DNA of 64,000 bases from Populus alba (lineage: Eukaryota; Streptophyta; Magnoliopsida; Malpighiales; Salicaceae): NCBI RefSeq assembly GCF_005239225.2, contig NC_133298.1:2046001-2110000 (forward strand). The letters are read 5' to 3'. The notes under the pieces were generated by a model, which ran no database searches, was not told the origin of the DNA, and worked only from the letters and a program-made list of their open reading frames with translations. This document shows, piece after piece, positions 43,601 to 54,428 of the stretch. The translations under genes and the position numbers were made by a program. How positions within the stretch are numbered: position 1 is the stretch's first letter; each line of letters begins with the position of its first letter.

Positions 43601-46600
43601 GAGTGCGGCCATGTCCGACGACCAATTTTGACGCCGTTTTCACCAGTGGCTTCGTATCGTCCTCCTCTACATAGTGGGATGGTCAAAACACCATTTTGAC
43701 AACTTTCATTTTTGAGCAAAGATCAAACACCACTTTAAACCAAAAAAGCTCTGATACCATTTGACGTGGCGAAATCCGGCGACCGGTGATGTACTGATAA
43801 TTGCTCAATGGAGGGGAAGCACACTGACACACAATATTTAACGTGGTTCGGCAAATCGCCTACATCCACGGGAGAGATAGATATTATTAGAGATAGAGAA
43901 AGAATACAATACATGGAGGAGGATCACATCCACTCAACTCCCATCTCTCATTGCTACATAGGGTAGCAGCTGCATAAGGCAGCAGGGCTGCTGGTGGCAG
44001 CCCTTCTCTTTCTTTTTCTTTTTTAAAAAAAAAGATGGGCGAAATCCGGCGACCGGTGATGTACTGATAATTGCTCAATGGAGGGGAAGCACACTGACAC
44101 ACAATATTTAACATGGTTCGGCAAATCGCCTACATCCACGAGAGAGATAGATATTATTAGAGATAGAGAAAGAATACAATACATGGAGGAGGATCACATC
44201 CACTCAACTCCCATCTCTCATTGCTACATAGGGTAGCAGCTGCATAAGGCAGCAGGGCTGCTGGTGGCAGCCCTTCTCTTTCTTTCTCTCTTCTTCTCTC
44301 TTTTGTAGCTCTCCTACAAGACTCTCTCTCTCACTTTGTGCTGCACTCTTGGTGTCTATTTATAGGCTTCAATGATAGCTCCTCTTGCTCCTTTGTCATC
44401 AATGGTGGCTGCCAAACTCATCTCTTCTTCAACAAAGATGGCTACCAAAGTCAAGGTTGGTGGTTGCCACCAACAAGCCTCCTTCTTTGACAATGTCAAC
44501 ATAATTGGCAATATTCCAACAAAACTCACATGATTCTAGCATTAGTTTACCTCTTCTCACTTTACAATTTGTGATTAAGGATACTGTTATTCCCATTCCA
44601 CAACTTGTTAATCTCACTCTATGTTCTTTTTAATTGACAAGAATAATCTTCTTCCATAACAACTGAAATAATATGGTATTATTTTACATATTATAAAACA
44701 AACACACAATTGACTTATAAAACCTCTCCCTACAAAAAATATAATAATCTAAAAGTAGTTGTCATCAGCGATATAATACCTATATTCTTGTTGAAGTGTT
44801 GTATTACAAATTTTGGTGTGGTTCATCATCTGTTGTTATGTTACTAGAAGTAAAATAAGAAATAACAAATTTTGGTATTTTGCTAATAGAGTAAAACATG
44901 CTTCATAATATTAATTTGCTTTCCAATAGTTGTGCATTAAATTCAGAACTTCTTTCGTTATTTGATACTAAGAAGATTTCGACAAATATTAACAGCAGTA
45001 AGGCAAGTAGCGACTCTCAACAACCATCTTCAAATAATGAAAATCCAGAGACGCATACAGAACCGGCCCTCTCACAGGTGAGAATACTAATGACTGGTAA
45101 TTAATCATCAGTTCGTGATGATCAGGGGTCAAATGAGATGGTTTCATGATAACAATTTGGAAATTCTATTGTTTGACATGTTTTATAGGGCGTTGATGGT
45201 AAAACCACGTTTAAACCAAAGGATCATTTAGGCAACATTTCGGAGGAAGAGTGTCAAGATTCGACAATTTCTGAAAGGCGAGGATAATATATACCTATTT
45301 TCTTGTTGAAGTGTTGTTTTACAAATTTTGATGTGGTTCATCATCTGCTGTTATGTTACTAGAAGTAAAATAAGAAATAACAAATTTTGGTATTTTGTTA
45401 ATAGAGTAAAACATGCTTCATAATATTAATTTGCTTTTCAATAGTTGTGCATTAAATTCAGAACTCCTTTCGGTATTTGATACTAAGAAGATTTTGACAA
45501 ATATTAACAGCAGTAAGGCAAGTAGCGACTCTCAACAACCATCTTCAAATAATGAAAATCCAGAGACGCATACAGAACCGGCCCTCTCACAGGTGAGAAT
45601 ACTAATGACTGGTAATTAATCATCAGTTCGTGATGATCAGGGTCAAATGAGATGGTTTCATGATAACAATTTGAAATTCTATTGTTTGACATGTTTTATG
45701 GGGCGTTGATGGTAAAACCACGTTTAAACCAAAGGATCATTTAGGCAACATTTCGGAGGAAGAGTGTCAAGATTCGACAATTTCTGAAAGGCGAGGATAA
45801 TATATACCTATTTTCTTGTTGAAGTGTTGTTTTACAAATTTGATGTGGTTCATCATCTGCTGTTATGTTACTAGAAGTAAAATAAGAAATAACAAATTTT
45901 GGTATTTTGTTAATAGAGTAAAACATGCTTCATAATATTAATTTGCTTTTCAATAGTTGTGCATTAAATTCAGAACTCCTTTCGGTATTTTGATACTAAG
46001 AAGATTTTGACAAATATTAACAGCAGTAAGGCAAGTAGCGACTCTCAACAACCATCTCCAAATAATGAAAATCCAGAGACGCATACAGAACCGGCCCTCT
46101 CACAGGTGAGAATACTAATGACTGGTAATTAATCATCAGTTCGTGATGATCAGGGTCAAATGAGATGGTTTCATGATAACAATTTGGAAATTCTATTGTT
46201 TGACATGTTTTTATGGGGCGTTGATGGTAAAACCACGTTTAAACCAAAGGATCATTTAGGCAACATTTCGGAGGAAGAGTGTCAAGATTCGACAATTTCT
46301 GAAAGGCGAGGATAATATATACCTATTTTCTTGTTGAAGTGTTGTTTTACAAATTTTGAATGTGGTTCATCATCTGCTGTTATGTTACTAGAAGTAAAAT
46401 AAGAAATAACAAATTTTGGTATTTTGTTAATAGAGTAAAACATGCTTCATAATATTAATTTGCTTTTCAATAGTTGTGCATTAAATTCAGAACTCCTTTC
46501 GGTATTTGATACTAAGAAGATTTTGACAAATATTAACAGCAGTAAGGCAAGTAGCGACTCTCAACAACCATCTCCAAATAATGAAAATCCAGAGACGCAT

Positions 46601-49600
46601 ACAGAACCGGCCCTCTCACAGGTGAGAATACTAATGACTGGTAATTAATCATCAGTTCGTGATGATCAGGGGTCAAATGAGATGGTTTCATGATAACAAT
46701 TTGGAAATTCTATTGTTTGACATGTTTTATAGGGCGTTGATGGTAAAACCACGTTTAAACCAAAGGATCATTTAGGCAACATTTCGGAGGAAGAGTGTCA
46801 AGATTCGACAATTTCTGAAAGGCGAGGATAATATATACCTATTTTCTTGTTGAAGTGTTGTTTTACAAATTTTGATGTGGTTCATCATCTGCTGTTATGT
46901 TACTAGAAGTAAAATAAGAAATAACAAATTTTGGTATTTTGTTAATAGAGTAAAACATGCTTCATAATATTAATTTGCTTTTCAATAGTTGTGCATTAAA
47001 TTCAGAACTCCTTTCGGTATTTGATACTAAGAAGATTTTGACAAATATTAACAGCAGTAAGGCAAGTAGCGACTCTCAACAACCATCTTCAAATAATGAA
47101 AATCCAGAGACGCATACAGAACCGGCCCTCTCACAGGTGAGAATACTAATGACTGGTAATTAATCATCAGTTCGTGATGATCAGGGGTCAAATGAGATGG
47201 TTTCATGATAACAATTTGGAAATTCTATTGTTTGACATGTTTTATGGGCGTTGATGGTAACCACGTTTAAACCAAAGGATCATTTAGGCAACATTTCGGA
47301 GGAAGAGTGTCAAGATTCGACAATTTCTGAAAGGCGAGGATAATATATACCTATTTTCTTGTTGAAGTGTTGTTTTACAAATTTTGATGTGGTTCATCAT
47401 CTGCTGTTATGTTACTAGAAGTAAAATAAGAAATAACAATTTTGGTATTTTGTTAATAGAGTAAAACATGCTTCATAATATTAATTTGCTTTTCAATAGT
47501 TGTGCATTAAATTCAGAACTCCTTTCGGTATTTGATACTAAGAAGATTTTGACAAATATTAACAGCAGTAAGGCAAGTAGCGACTCTCAACAACCATCTC
47601 CAAATAATGAAAATCCAGAGACGCATACAGAACCGGCCCTCTCACAGGTGAGAATACTAATGACTGGTAATTAATCATCAGTTCGTGATGATCAGGGGTC
47701 AAATGAGATGGTTTCATGATAACAATTTGGAAATTCTATTGTTTGACATGTTTTATAGGGCGTTGATGGTAAAACCACGTTTAAACCAAAGGATCATTTA
47801 GGCAACATTTCGGAGGAAGAGTGTCAAGATTCGACAATTTCTGAAAGGCGAGGATAATATATACCTATTTTCTTGTTGAAGTGTTTGTTTTACAAATTTT
47901 GATGTGGTTCATCATCTGCTGTTATGTTACTAGAAGTAAAATAAGAAATAACAAATTTTGGTATTTTGTTAATAGAGTAAAACATGCTTCATAATATTAA
48001 TTTGCTTTTCAATAGTTGTGCATTAAATTCAGAACTCCTTTCGGTATTTGATACTAAGAAGATTTTGACAAATATTAACAGCAGTAAGGCAAGTAGCGAC
48101 TCTCAACAACCATCTCCAAATAATGAAAATCCAGAGACGCATCCAGAGACGCAGGTGAGAATACTAATGAATTGTAATTAATTATCGGTTCGTGATGATC
48201 AGGGGTCAAATGAGATGGTTTCATGATAACAATTTGAAAATTCTATTGTTTGATATGTTTTATAGGGCGCTTATGGTAAAAACACGTTTAAACCAAAGGA
48301 TCTTTTAAGCAACATTTTGGAGGAAGAAAGTCAAGATTGGACAATTTCTGAAATGTGAGGATAATATATTCCTATTTTCTTGTTGAAGTGTTGTACGTGT
48401 TATAAATTTTGGTGTGGTTCATCATCTGCTGTTATGTTACAAGTATTTGGTTAATAGAAGTAAAATTAGAATTATTAAATGAGGTAGAGAAAAGTATGGG
48501 TTTGAGTTTAACACACGTCTAAAACCTTAAGGCTAGACAAAAATACAACTAAAGTTGTAGAAGTCTATAGTTTATTCAACAAAAGTGCCATGAAATCTGA
48601 AAAGATTTGTTTAAATACCTCAAATAACTAGGAAACAACTAATCGAGAAAAATAATAAAGCTAAAATCCAAAATTTAGAAGGAAAAAGTAGAAACAACTA
48701 ACCGTTTTTGTTTGTCGATGTGATCCATAAAATCCCGGGTAATTATTCCACATCATTAAATTAAAATCAAAATCTTTGGTGAATATTCTTGCATGTATTC
48801 ATTATATATATAAAAAAAACCAATATACAAAGTTCCCGCCATACTTTTAGTTATCGTTTCTTCCTGTTGTTTCCTTTCATTTTTGGTCGAGACCATAAAA
48901 AAAAGTTTTGATTTATTTCCTTACTTGCCAGGATTGGATTTTAGGAGTGAGTATATTAAACTAGAGACCAATGGTTTACCATCATGATGGAACTGTGTCA
49001 CTACCTTTTGTGCATCTGCTGATTCTGAATAGTGGTGCTGCAGTTTTTGTAGAGACTATTTTGTTTATCTCAACACGATTCTATTAATTTGCTCTTTGCA
49101 TGCTATAGGGATGGTACTGCAGAGCTGCTAGAAGGGTGTTGGCTTGATGTAACTGGTTCAATGCCTGCTACCAAAGGGAAGGCGTATGAAATTAGCTTCA
49201 TATTATCCATGAATGAAAAGAATTCCTTTGGCTGGGAAGATCCTGTTTATGTGATGGCTAGGATAGGAGAGGAGGGAGAATATACGCGCGTACAAATAGA
49301 TCTATCAAAATTAAAAGGGGAAGTAGTGGAATTTCCTCCGGATAAGTGTCGGGTTGAACCTCGTGGAATTTCCTCCGAAAGTGATGAAAAATCTGAAAGT
49401 AAAGCTCGTGAGAAGAAGAGTCAGACTAATAAAAAAGGTGCTGAAAACGCTAAAAATGACAAGGAGATGCTCTATTTTGGCTTGTATGAAGTGTGGACTA
49501 ACAACTGGAAGGGTGGTCTACGGGTTCATGAGGCCATAGTTCAGGAAATACCAGCTGGGATTAATGATCCTCCACCTAATACCCCTTCCGACGACTCCAA

Positions 49601-49787
49601 AGTGCAAGAAGTAATTACAGCTGACAAGTTTACTTCAGCGTCTGGAAACCCCCCCCCGGACATGTCCATAATTAAGAAAGTACCAGATCCTCTCGACGAG
49701 TTCGTAGCTCAGAAAACATCAGTTCACGATTCGGCCTCTACATCTACTAAGCATGTTGGTGATGATAATGGCTGCCGCATTTCGTGA
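40614..49787 (+). CDS. PHLOEM PROTEIN 2-like gene 1 with amplified internal exons
   Basis: Exon 1 is 40614-40679 (MSFPSQSSNQGASKGS.., phase 0). Exon 2 is 40783-40871 (DVSNGAEGTGSSFPS..SKE, ends phase 2). Then come up to seven exon pairs A/B (44930-48354) and the final exon 49109-49787. The final exon encodes the PP2 lectin core: LLEGCWLDVTG, ISFILSM, VYVMARIG and LYFGLYEVWTNNWKGGLRV. It contains a Lys/Glu-rich insertion (about 49376-49465) and an 80-residue tail ending in CRIS. Exon B of the last unit is a diverged form of the PP2 N-terminal exon of the gene at 62232. All joins keep frame. PP2 proteins are phloem or defence-associated lectins; the function here is inferred from family. Which exons reach the mRNA is unknown. 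Confidence 0.65.
41683..42330 (-). pseudogene. LINE ORF2 C-terminal fragment in the PP2 gene 1 intron
   Basis: The - strand reads GWQRELRAFELDQVSSLQKS (42314-42081), then a frame with LPIDQYIFLFFLSECSG and GKFQRKAWNLLFFGVAYFVN. This is the zinc-binding region at the C-terminus of plant LINE reverse transcriptases. It is broken by stops, with no full element. It lies between exon 2 and the amplified exons. 42331-42707 holds nothing recognisable. Confidence 0.6.
42713..44521 (-). mobile_element. TRIM-like non-autonomous LTR element with rearranged LTRs
   Basis: Starts TGATGTGGCGAAATC and ends AATATTCCAACA, flanked by the perfect target duplication AAACT (42708-42712, 44522-44526). LTR sequence occurs three times: 42713-~43105, 43763-~44030 (truncated at an A-run) and ~44040-44521. 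GCTCTGATACCA (43749-43760) just left of the second copy is the complement of TGGTATCAGAGC, an initiator-tRNA-Met primer site, so the element runs on the - strand. The short interior (about 43110-43745) has no gag or pol. It sits in an intron of PP2-like gene 1, opposite to the gene. Confidence 0.8.
44930..45277 (+). CDS. PP2-like gene 1, exon pair A1/B1
   Basis: Exon A1 44930-45077 (CALNSELLSLFDTKK to ALSQ) with acceptor TTCCAATAG and donor GTGAGA. Exon B1 45189-45277 (GVDGKTTFKPKDHLGN..) with acceptor TTTTATAG and a GC donor (GAAAG|GCGAGG). It is the most diverged of the first six A exons, as expected for an array edge. Confidence 0.5.
46474..46821 (+). CDS. PP2-like gene 1, exon pair A4/B4
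   Basis: A4 46474-46621 and B4 46733-46821 keep all acceptors and frames. The donor of B4 is GC. With units 1, 6 and 7 it belongs to the subset that could still be spliced in full. Confidence 0.45.
47500..47847 (+). CDS. PP2-like gene 1, exon pair A6/B6
   Basis: A6 47500-47647 and B6 47759-47847. Acceptors are intact, the frame is intact and the donor is GC (GAAAG|GCGAGG). Nearly identical to unit 4. Confidence 0.45.
48016..48354 (+). CDS. PP2-like gene 1, exon pair A7/B7 (GT donor)
   Basis: A7 48016-48154 is 9 nt shorter (ends NPETHPETQ). B7 48266-48354 reads AYGKNTFKPKDLLSNILEEE then SQDWTISE and ends at a canonical donor GAAAT|GTGAGG. It aligns with exon 2 of the PP2 gene at 62510-62595 (FKPRGLHITWS then SYWKMPE), keeping the Trp. 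The phase-2 end joins to GATGGTACT of the final exon, giving ISEMDGTAELL. It is probably the ancestral, functional pair. Confidence 0.6.
48361..49108. other. Last intron of PP2-like gene 1
   Basis: AT-rich intron between B7 and the lectin-core exon, with acceptor GCATGCTATAG at 49108. No further PP2 N-terminal exon was found in it. Confidence 0.55.
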
Positions 49788-49905
49788 GGAATATCTAGAA
49801 GATGTGTTATTTGACTCGAAGGAATCTCTAGAAGATAAGTGATAAACAGAATCTCTACATCTACTAAATGGCTAGTTATCATCAATAATAATTTTCCTCA
49901 AATAT

Positions 49906-51686
49906 TGTCATAACTCAATTCTAGGTTATTCTCCAAAAATCAATTTTTTTTTCAAAATAAAAATAAAAAAATAAAATAAAAGCTGACAACGTGGAAAAAG
50001 TAGATCAACGAGGGCTACAAAAATAGAAAAAAAAAGCTATAATTTTTGAAGGAAATTCAAGGTCTAATTGTTCCCCATTATGCCCAAAAAATGGAGAAAA
50101 AAGCAAATTCAAGGTCAAATTAAATGATTATTGGGTGAATTTGCATAAAAATTAAGTCCATTGATATAATTAAATTTTTAATAGACCAATTTGATTTAAT
50201 CATGGGCCAAATTAAATTTTTAATTATGTTTAAGAATTAATTTAGATCCAATTAAAGGATTTAATTAAGTGCAAGGACTAAATTATACTTTAAATGGGTC
50301 AAATTATTTTTATTTGGGACTTAATTAATGAAAAATTAAGTCCAAGGACATAATTAAATTTTTAATAGGCCAATTTGATTTAATCATGGGCCAAATTAAA
50401 TTTTAATTACGTTTAAGAATTAATTTGGGTCCAATTGAAGGATTTAATTAAGTGCAAGGACTTAAATATTACTTTAAATGGGTCAAATTAATTTTATTTG
50501 GGGCTTAATTGGTGAAAAATTAAGTTTGGGAGCTTAATTTAGAAGATTAAAATTTTAAAAGACCAAATTTAATTTTTACCAAGTTAATTGATTGAAATTG
50601 GGGGCCAAATTGCAAGAAAATTGAAGTTTTGGGGTCAATTAAGGGTTAAATTGAAGAAATCCGAGACCATGGACCAATCTGCAACAGGCAGCAAATTATG
50701 GGGCTTCAATTGACAAAAACCGGGGGGCACAATTAAAGAAATTGAAAGTTTGATGGTCAATTAGAGGTTAAATTGACAAAATCCGAGACCAAGGACCAGA
50801 TTGCAATAGGCGTGTAACTTTGGGGTTTCAATTGAAGTTAATCAGTGGCTTAATTGCATTAAATCCAAAGTTTAGGGTCAATTAGGGGTTCAATTAAAAC
50901 AAATTGAAAGATAGAGAACTGCATTGAACTTCGGCAAAATCCATATTCAAACGCAAAATGGCGCCGTTTTGAGTATTTAAAAAAAGAAAAGAAAAAAGAG
51001 AGGACCACACGACGTGTCGTCTGGTCACTGTTCATTGTCTTCTTCTTTTACCCGGTTAAAGTTGGTTCGGTAGCCTACTTTGCAGGTGCATATAATGCAT
51101 CAAACGACCATCAAATTTAACCAAACTTGCACGAAAATGATCCCCTACAGTCACTCTACATCCCCATGTGAATCGTTCAGTCTGAATGACAACAAATCGG
51201 CGCCGGCGCAGGCCTAAACATGCCCACTCATGCAGCTTTTTCTACAGAATTGACAACTCAGGATGCCTATTTTAGGCCAACGGTTGGGATCCTTCCCAAC
51301 TGAATCAATGGTTGAAATTTTACCCCGGTATAGACGAGAGTACCCTCTTCCACCACCTATAAATAGAGGCTCCGTTGATGACCTAGGGGGGAGAAGGGTC
51401 CAAAGTAAGCCAAAAAAACCAGCCTTTTTGGTTCCTGCACTGTCCTCTCTCTTCTTTTTCTCTCCACCGTGGCTTTCAGCCACCACCACCCTCATCACTA
51501 GTCTTTACACCATCAGATCCACCACAAGATTCCACCAACCGTGAACCTTTCTCTCTCCTCTCTGCAGCCCCTCTAATTTTTTTCTTCTTCTTTTGCTTCC
51601 TCTGCAACCGGTCGCCAACTCTTCCACCGTTCCTCCCAGTGACGCCGCCCAGGCCATCAGCTCAACCTCCTGATCATGTTCGTGAC
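49906..51686 (+). repeat. 5' LTR of the old Tat-like element, left portion
   Basis: Begins TGTCATAACTCAATTC, comparable to TGTTGTAACCCATTTT of the neighbouring family. Contains repeated AATTAAGTCCA/GGGTCAAATTA blocks (50140-50560), a TATA box TATAAATAG at 51358-51366 and a CG-rich leader. It continues at 54429 after the nested solo LTR. Confidence 0.65.
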
Positions 51687-53366
51687 TGTTGTAACCCATT
51701 TTTGGGTCCCCACAAAAAATAAATAAATAGCCGAAGAAGGTTAGAAAAAAATAACAAGAGGCATAAGCGCTCAGAAAATGGTCGAAAGATTGGTCAAGGA
51801 GGTTAAAAAATACAGAGATTGGATTTTTGGCAGTATTTTCTTGAAGGATGAGAACCCTGTTGAGAAGGAAAATTTGAATTTTTTGAGGAGAAAAGCCCAA
51901 ATTTGGACGTTTATGGACTTAATTGGATTTTATTTGAATTTATAGAGGAGTTGAGTGTAAGAAAAATTGATTTTAAAGTCAATTTGGGTTTTAATTGGGA
52001 GAAATTTAAGTTCTGGGGCCAACGTATATTTTTTTGGAATTTATTAGGCCAAATCAGGGGCTTAATTGCATAAATATTGAAGTTTAATGGCCAATTAGGG
52101 GGCTTAATTGTGAAAATCCAAAACCAGGCACCAATTTGGAACACGCGGGTAAATAGAGGGGGCTGTCTTGGTTTGATCCAGGGGCGTAATTGAAGAAATT
52201 GGAAGTTTATTGATCAATTGAGGGCTTAATTGCATAAATCAGAGGCCAAGGACCAAGATGAAAAACGCGGCCAACTATGGGGGCGAGGACCGAAATTGGC
52301 AGGGACGTAATTGAAAGAATCAAAAGATAATTGAGGGCTGAGTTGAAATTTTGCGTATTCTGGCGCCCTTTTTTTTAAATGAAACGGCGCGTTTTCCCCA
52401 AAACGACGTCGTTTCATATATATAAAAAAAAAAAAAGAGAGAGAGAGAGAAAGGACCGAACGGTGCCGTTTTGAACGGCACTGTTCCCCTTTCTTCTTCC
52501 TCCCCGAACGTGCAGCAGCATGGACGAAACCTTTGTTTAATCAGTCGGTGCCCCTCTCTCCTCGCGTGCGCTGACAGACCAAGCCCATGCACCTCGGACG
52601 ACGCGAAGCCAGGAGGGCCACGCCGTGATCGACCACGCTCACCGACCAGCCGACCGGCGCTGCCCCCCACGTTGCCCAGCTCAACCCACCTTGTTCTGCT
52701 CCCCACGCTGACCATGCAGCCCCGCTCCTTTGCCCGCCTATAAAAGAAGGGGAAAGATGTGAAGCACGAGAGGGAAAAGAGAGGACAAAAACCCGAGACC
52801 AAGAGAGAGAGACTAAAGGAGAGAGAAACAGTGGAACTAAACACCTAATACTCGAAGAAACAGCACTGGGAGGAGGGGAAGAAGACTGAAACCGTGGGAA
52901 AGCTTAGGAGAAAGGAAGACCCAGCACGACCCGAGAGATACCGGACTGTTGAAAATCGTCGTTTTGAACCGCCGACCACCGCTGCAGCACCATCAACCCG
53001 GACGTTCGACCAGCAGCATCACCTCCGCCGTGCCAGGTATTCTTCTTCCTCCTGCGTGTTCATTTATTTAGATTTATTATCCTCCTGCATGCAGAATCGT
53101 TCTGCATGCAGGAGGTAGGGGAAGGGAATTGTTTTCCCTTCCCCGTTTGTTTTTACATTGGGCCGGGTTTCCGGCCCAGTTTTGTTATTAGTTTTTTTTG
53201 GGCCAGACAATCCGAAGAGAAGTTTTTGTTGGGCCGAATTCGGCCCATCCACCCTGCGGGCCGAGATCGGCCCAATTTCAGCTGGGTTGGGTTCGGCCCA
53301 TTCATTGGGGCCGGCCCAACCCGATTTGTTTTTTATTATATATATTATGAATTATAGTATATTATC

Positions 53367-53402
<36 letters not shown>

Positions 53403-54423
53403 ATTTGTGTATATATATTTTTACTTAAAACAAATATTTCAAAAAAAAATTTTGTTGATTTCCCTGAATATTTTGGTCAAAATGGGTTAATGTTGTTTGG
53501 TATTTTTATACTATAAAGATACAAAACCAATGTTAAAAATACCCGGTTTTCGTCAAAATATCAAAGATTTTCAGATTAAAAAATATTTTTGCTTTCAAAA
53601 AGAATTTAAAAAAAAAGTCCCTAAAAATGTTGTTGATTTTTCTGCATTTCTTTATCAAAGTGGATTAATATTGGGTTGTATTTTTATACCGTAAGGATAC
53701 AAGCTCAGTATTAAGATACCCGATTTTCGTCAAAGCATAAAAAATTTAATATTTTCCAAAAATTGTTTTTGTTTTAAAATACGGCCTAGTCTCTCCAATA
53801 TATATATATATAAATATTATAACATCATATTTTCACACAACAAAGGAAATTTTCAAAAACAATATATGTATTAGCATGCATTTTGGCTTTAGTAACCAGT
53901 TTATTCAAGCCATGAGAACTAGGCCAATATTTCAAAAATTCTAAAAAAATCTTTTTGTTTTCTCTCAGTATTTGGGATTACAAATTTATACGTAAAACGT
54001 ATTCCTAAATATTATTAATAAAGTTTTGGTATAAACATTAGAACAGTTAGGTTTTTACCCGATAAGATAAAGACCTTCTTACCGAGGAGGATTTTTCTTG
54101 AACCATAGACAGACCAGCAACTAGGAAAACATGAAAATACCTTAGATTTCATCAGACAATAAAACAATGCAGCTTACCTTAGGTAGGGCGTATTTGGGGT
54201 GCTAATACCTTCCCTTTACGCAATCAGTCCCCGTACCCAATCTCTAAGACCAGTTAGGGTTCCTAGTGACCAAGATACTAGGTGGCGACTCCCATTCCAT
54301 TTTTCACTCACAAAAGACAATATTTTCTTGTATCCCCATAGATATAGATAGATTTACATTATAGATTGATGAAAATGGGAACAAACTATATAATTTTCGC
54401 CGCGACGTCGCACACGTGCGACA
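51687..54423 (+). mobile_element. Solo LTR (family 1) nested in the LTR of the older element
   Basis: 2737 bp from TGTTGTAACCCATTTTTGGG to GCACACGTGCGACA, with perfect target duplication GTGAC (51682-51686, 54424-54428). The TATA box is at 52739-52746. A palindromic AAACGACGTCGTTT lies near 52403-52416 upstream of it. A 16-bp-arm hairpin is at 53081-53115, a GGCC-palindrome cluster at about 53160-53325, a GT microsatellite at about 53374-53402 and the conserved 3' module (TGGCGACTCC) at 54283-54292. Same family as 26191-28631. Confidence 0.9.
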
Positions 54424-54428
54424 GTGAC

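Larger units (their letters stand above)
44768..48360 (+). repeat. Seven ~515-bp tandem units carrying PP2-like exon pair A/B
   Basis: Unit anchors (ATGCTTCATAATATT) fall at 44898, 45413, 45925, 46442, 46957, 47468 and 47984, a spacing of 511-517 bp. Exon A (148 nt; 139 in unit 7) enters in phase 2 and leaves in phase 0. Exon B (89 nt) does the reverse, so a whole unit adds 79 codons without changing frame. Units 2, 3 and 5 have lost the AG before exon B, and unit 3 also has a 1-nt insertion in exon A. Units 1-6 use a GC donor after exon B and unit 7 a GT donor. The near-identity of most units points to recent unequal crossing-over. Confidence 0.9.

Noticed and set aside
43421..43719. Open frames on both strands near 43.4-43.7 kb
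   Set aside because: They fall in the interior and primer-site region of the TRIM-like element and overlap each other. No gag or other motif.
44898..48181. Seven 65-68 aa frames beginning MLHNIN as independent small genes
   Set aside because: The first 10 codons lie before a clear acceptor and the last 8 run past a GTGAGA donor. They are internal exons of the PP2-like gene.
51263..51900. Frames of 93-131 aa around 51.2-51.9 kb
   Set aside because: Leader of the old Tat-like LTR running into the nested solo LTR. The frame crosses an insertion border at 51687.
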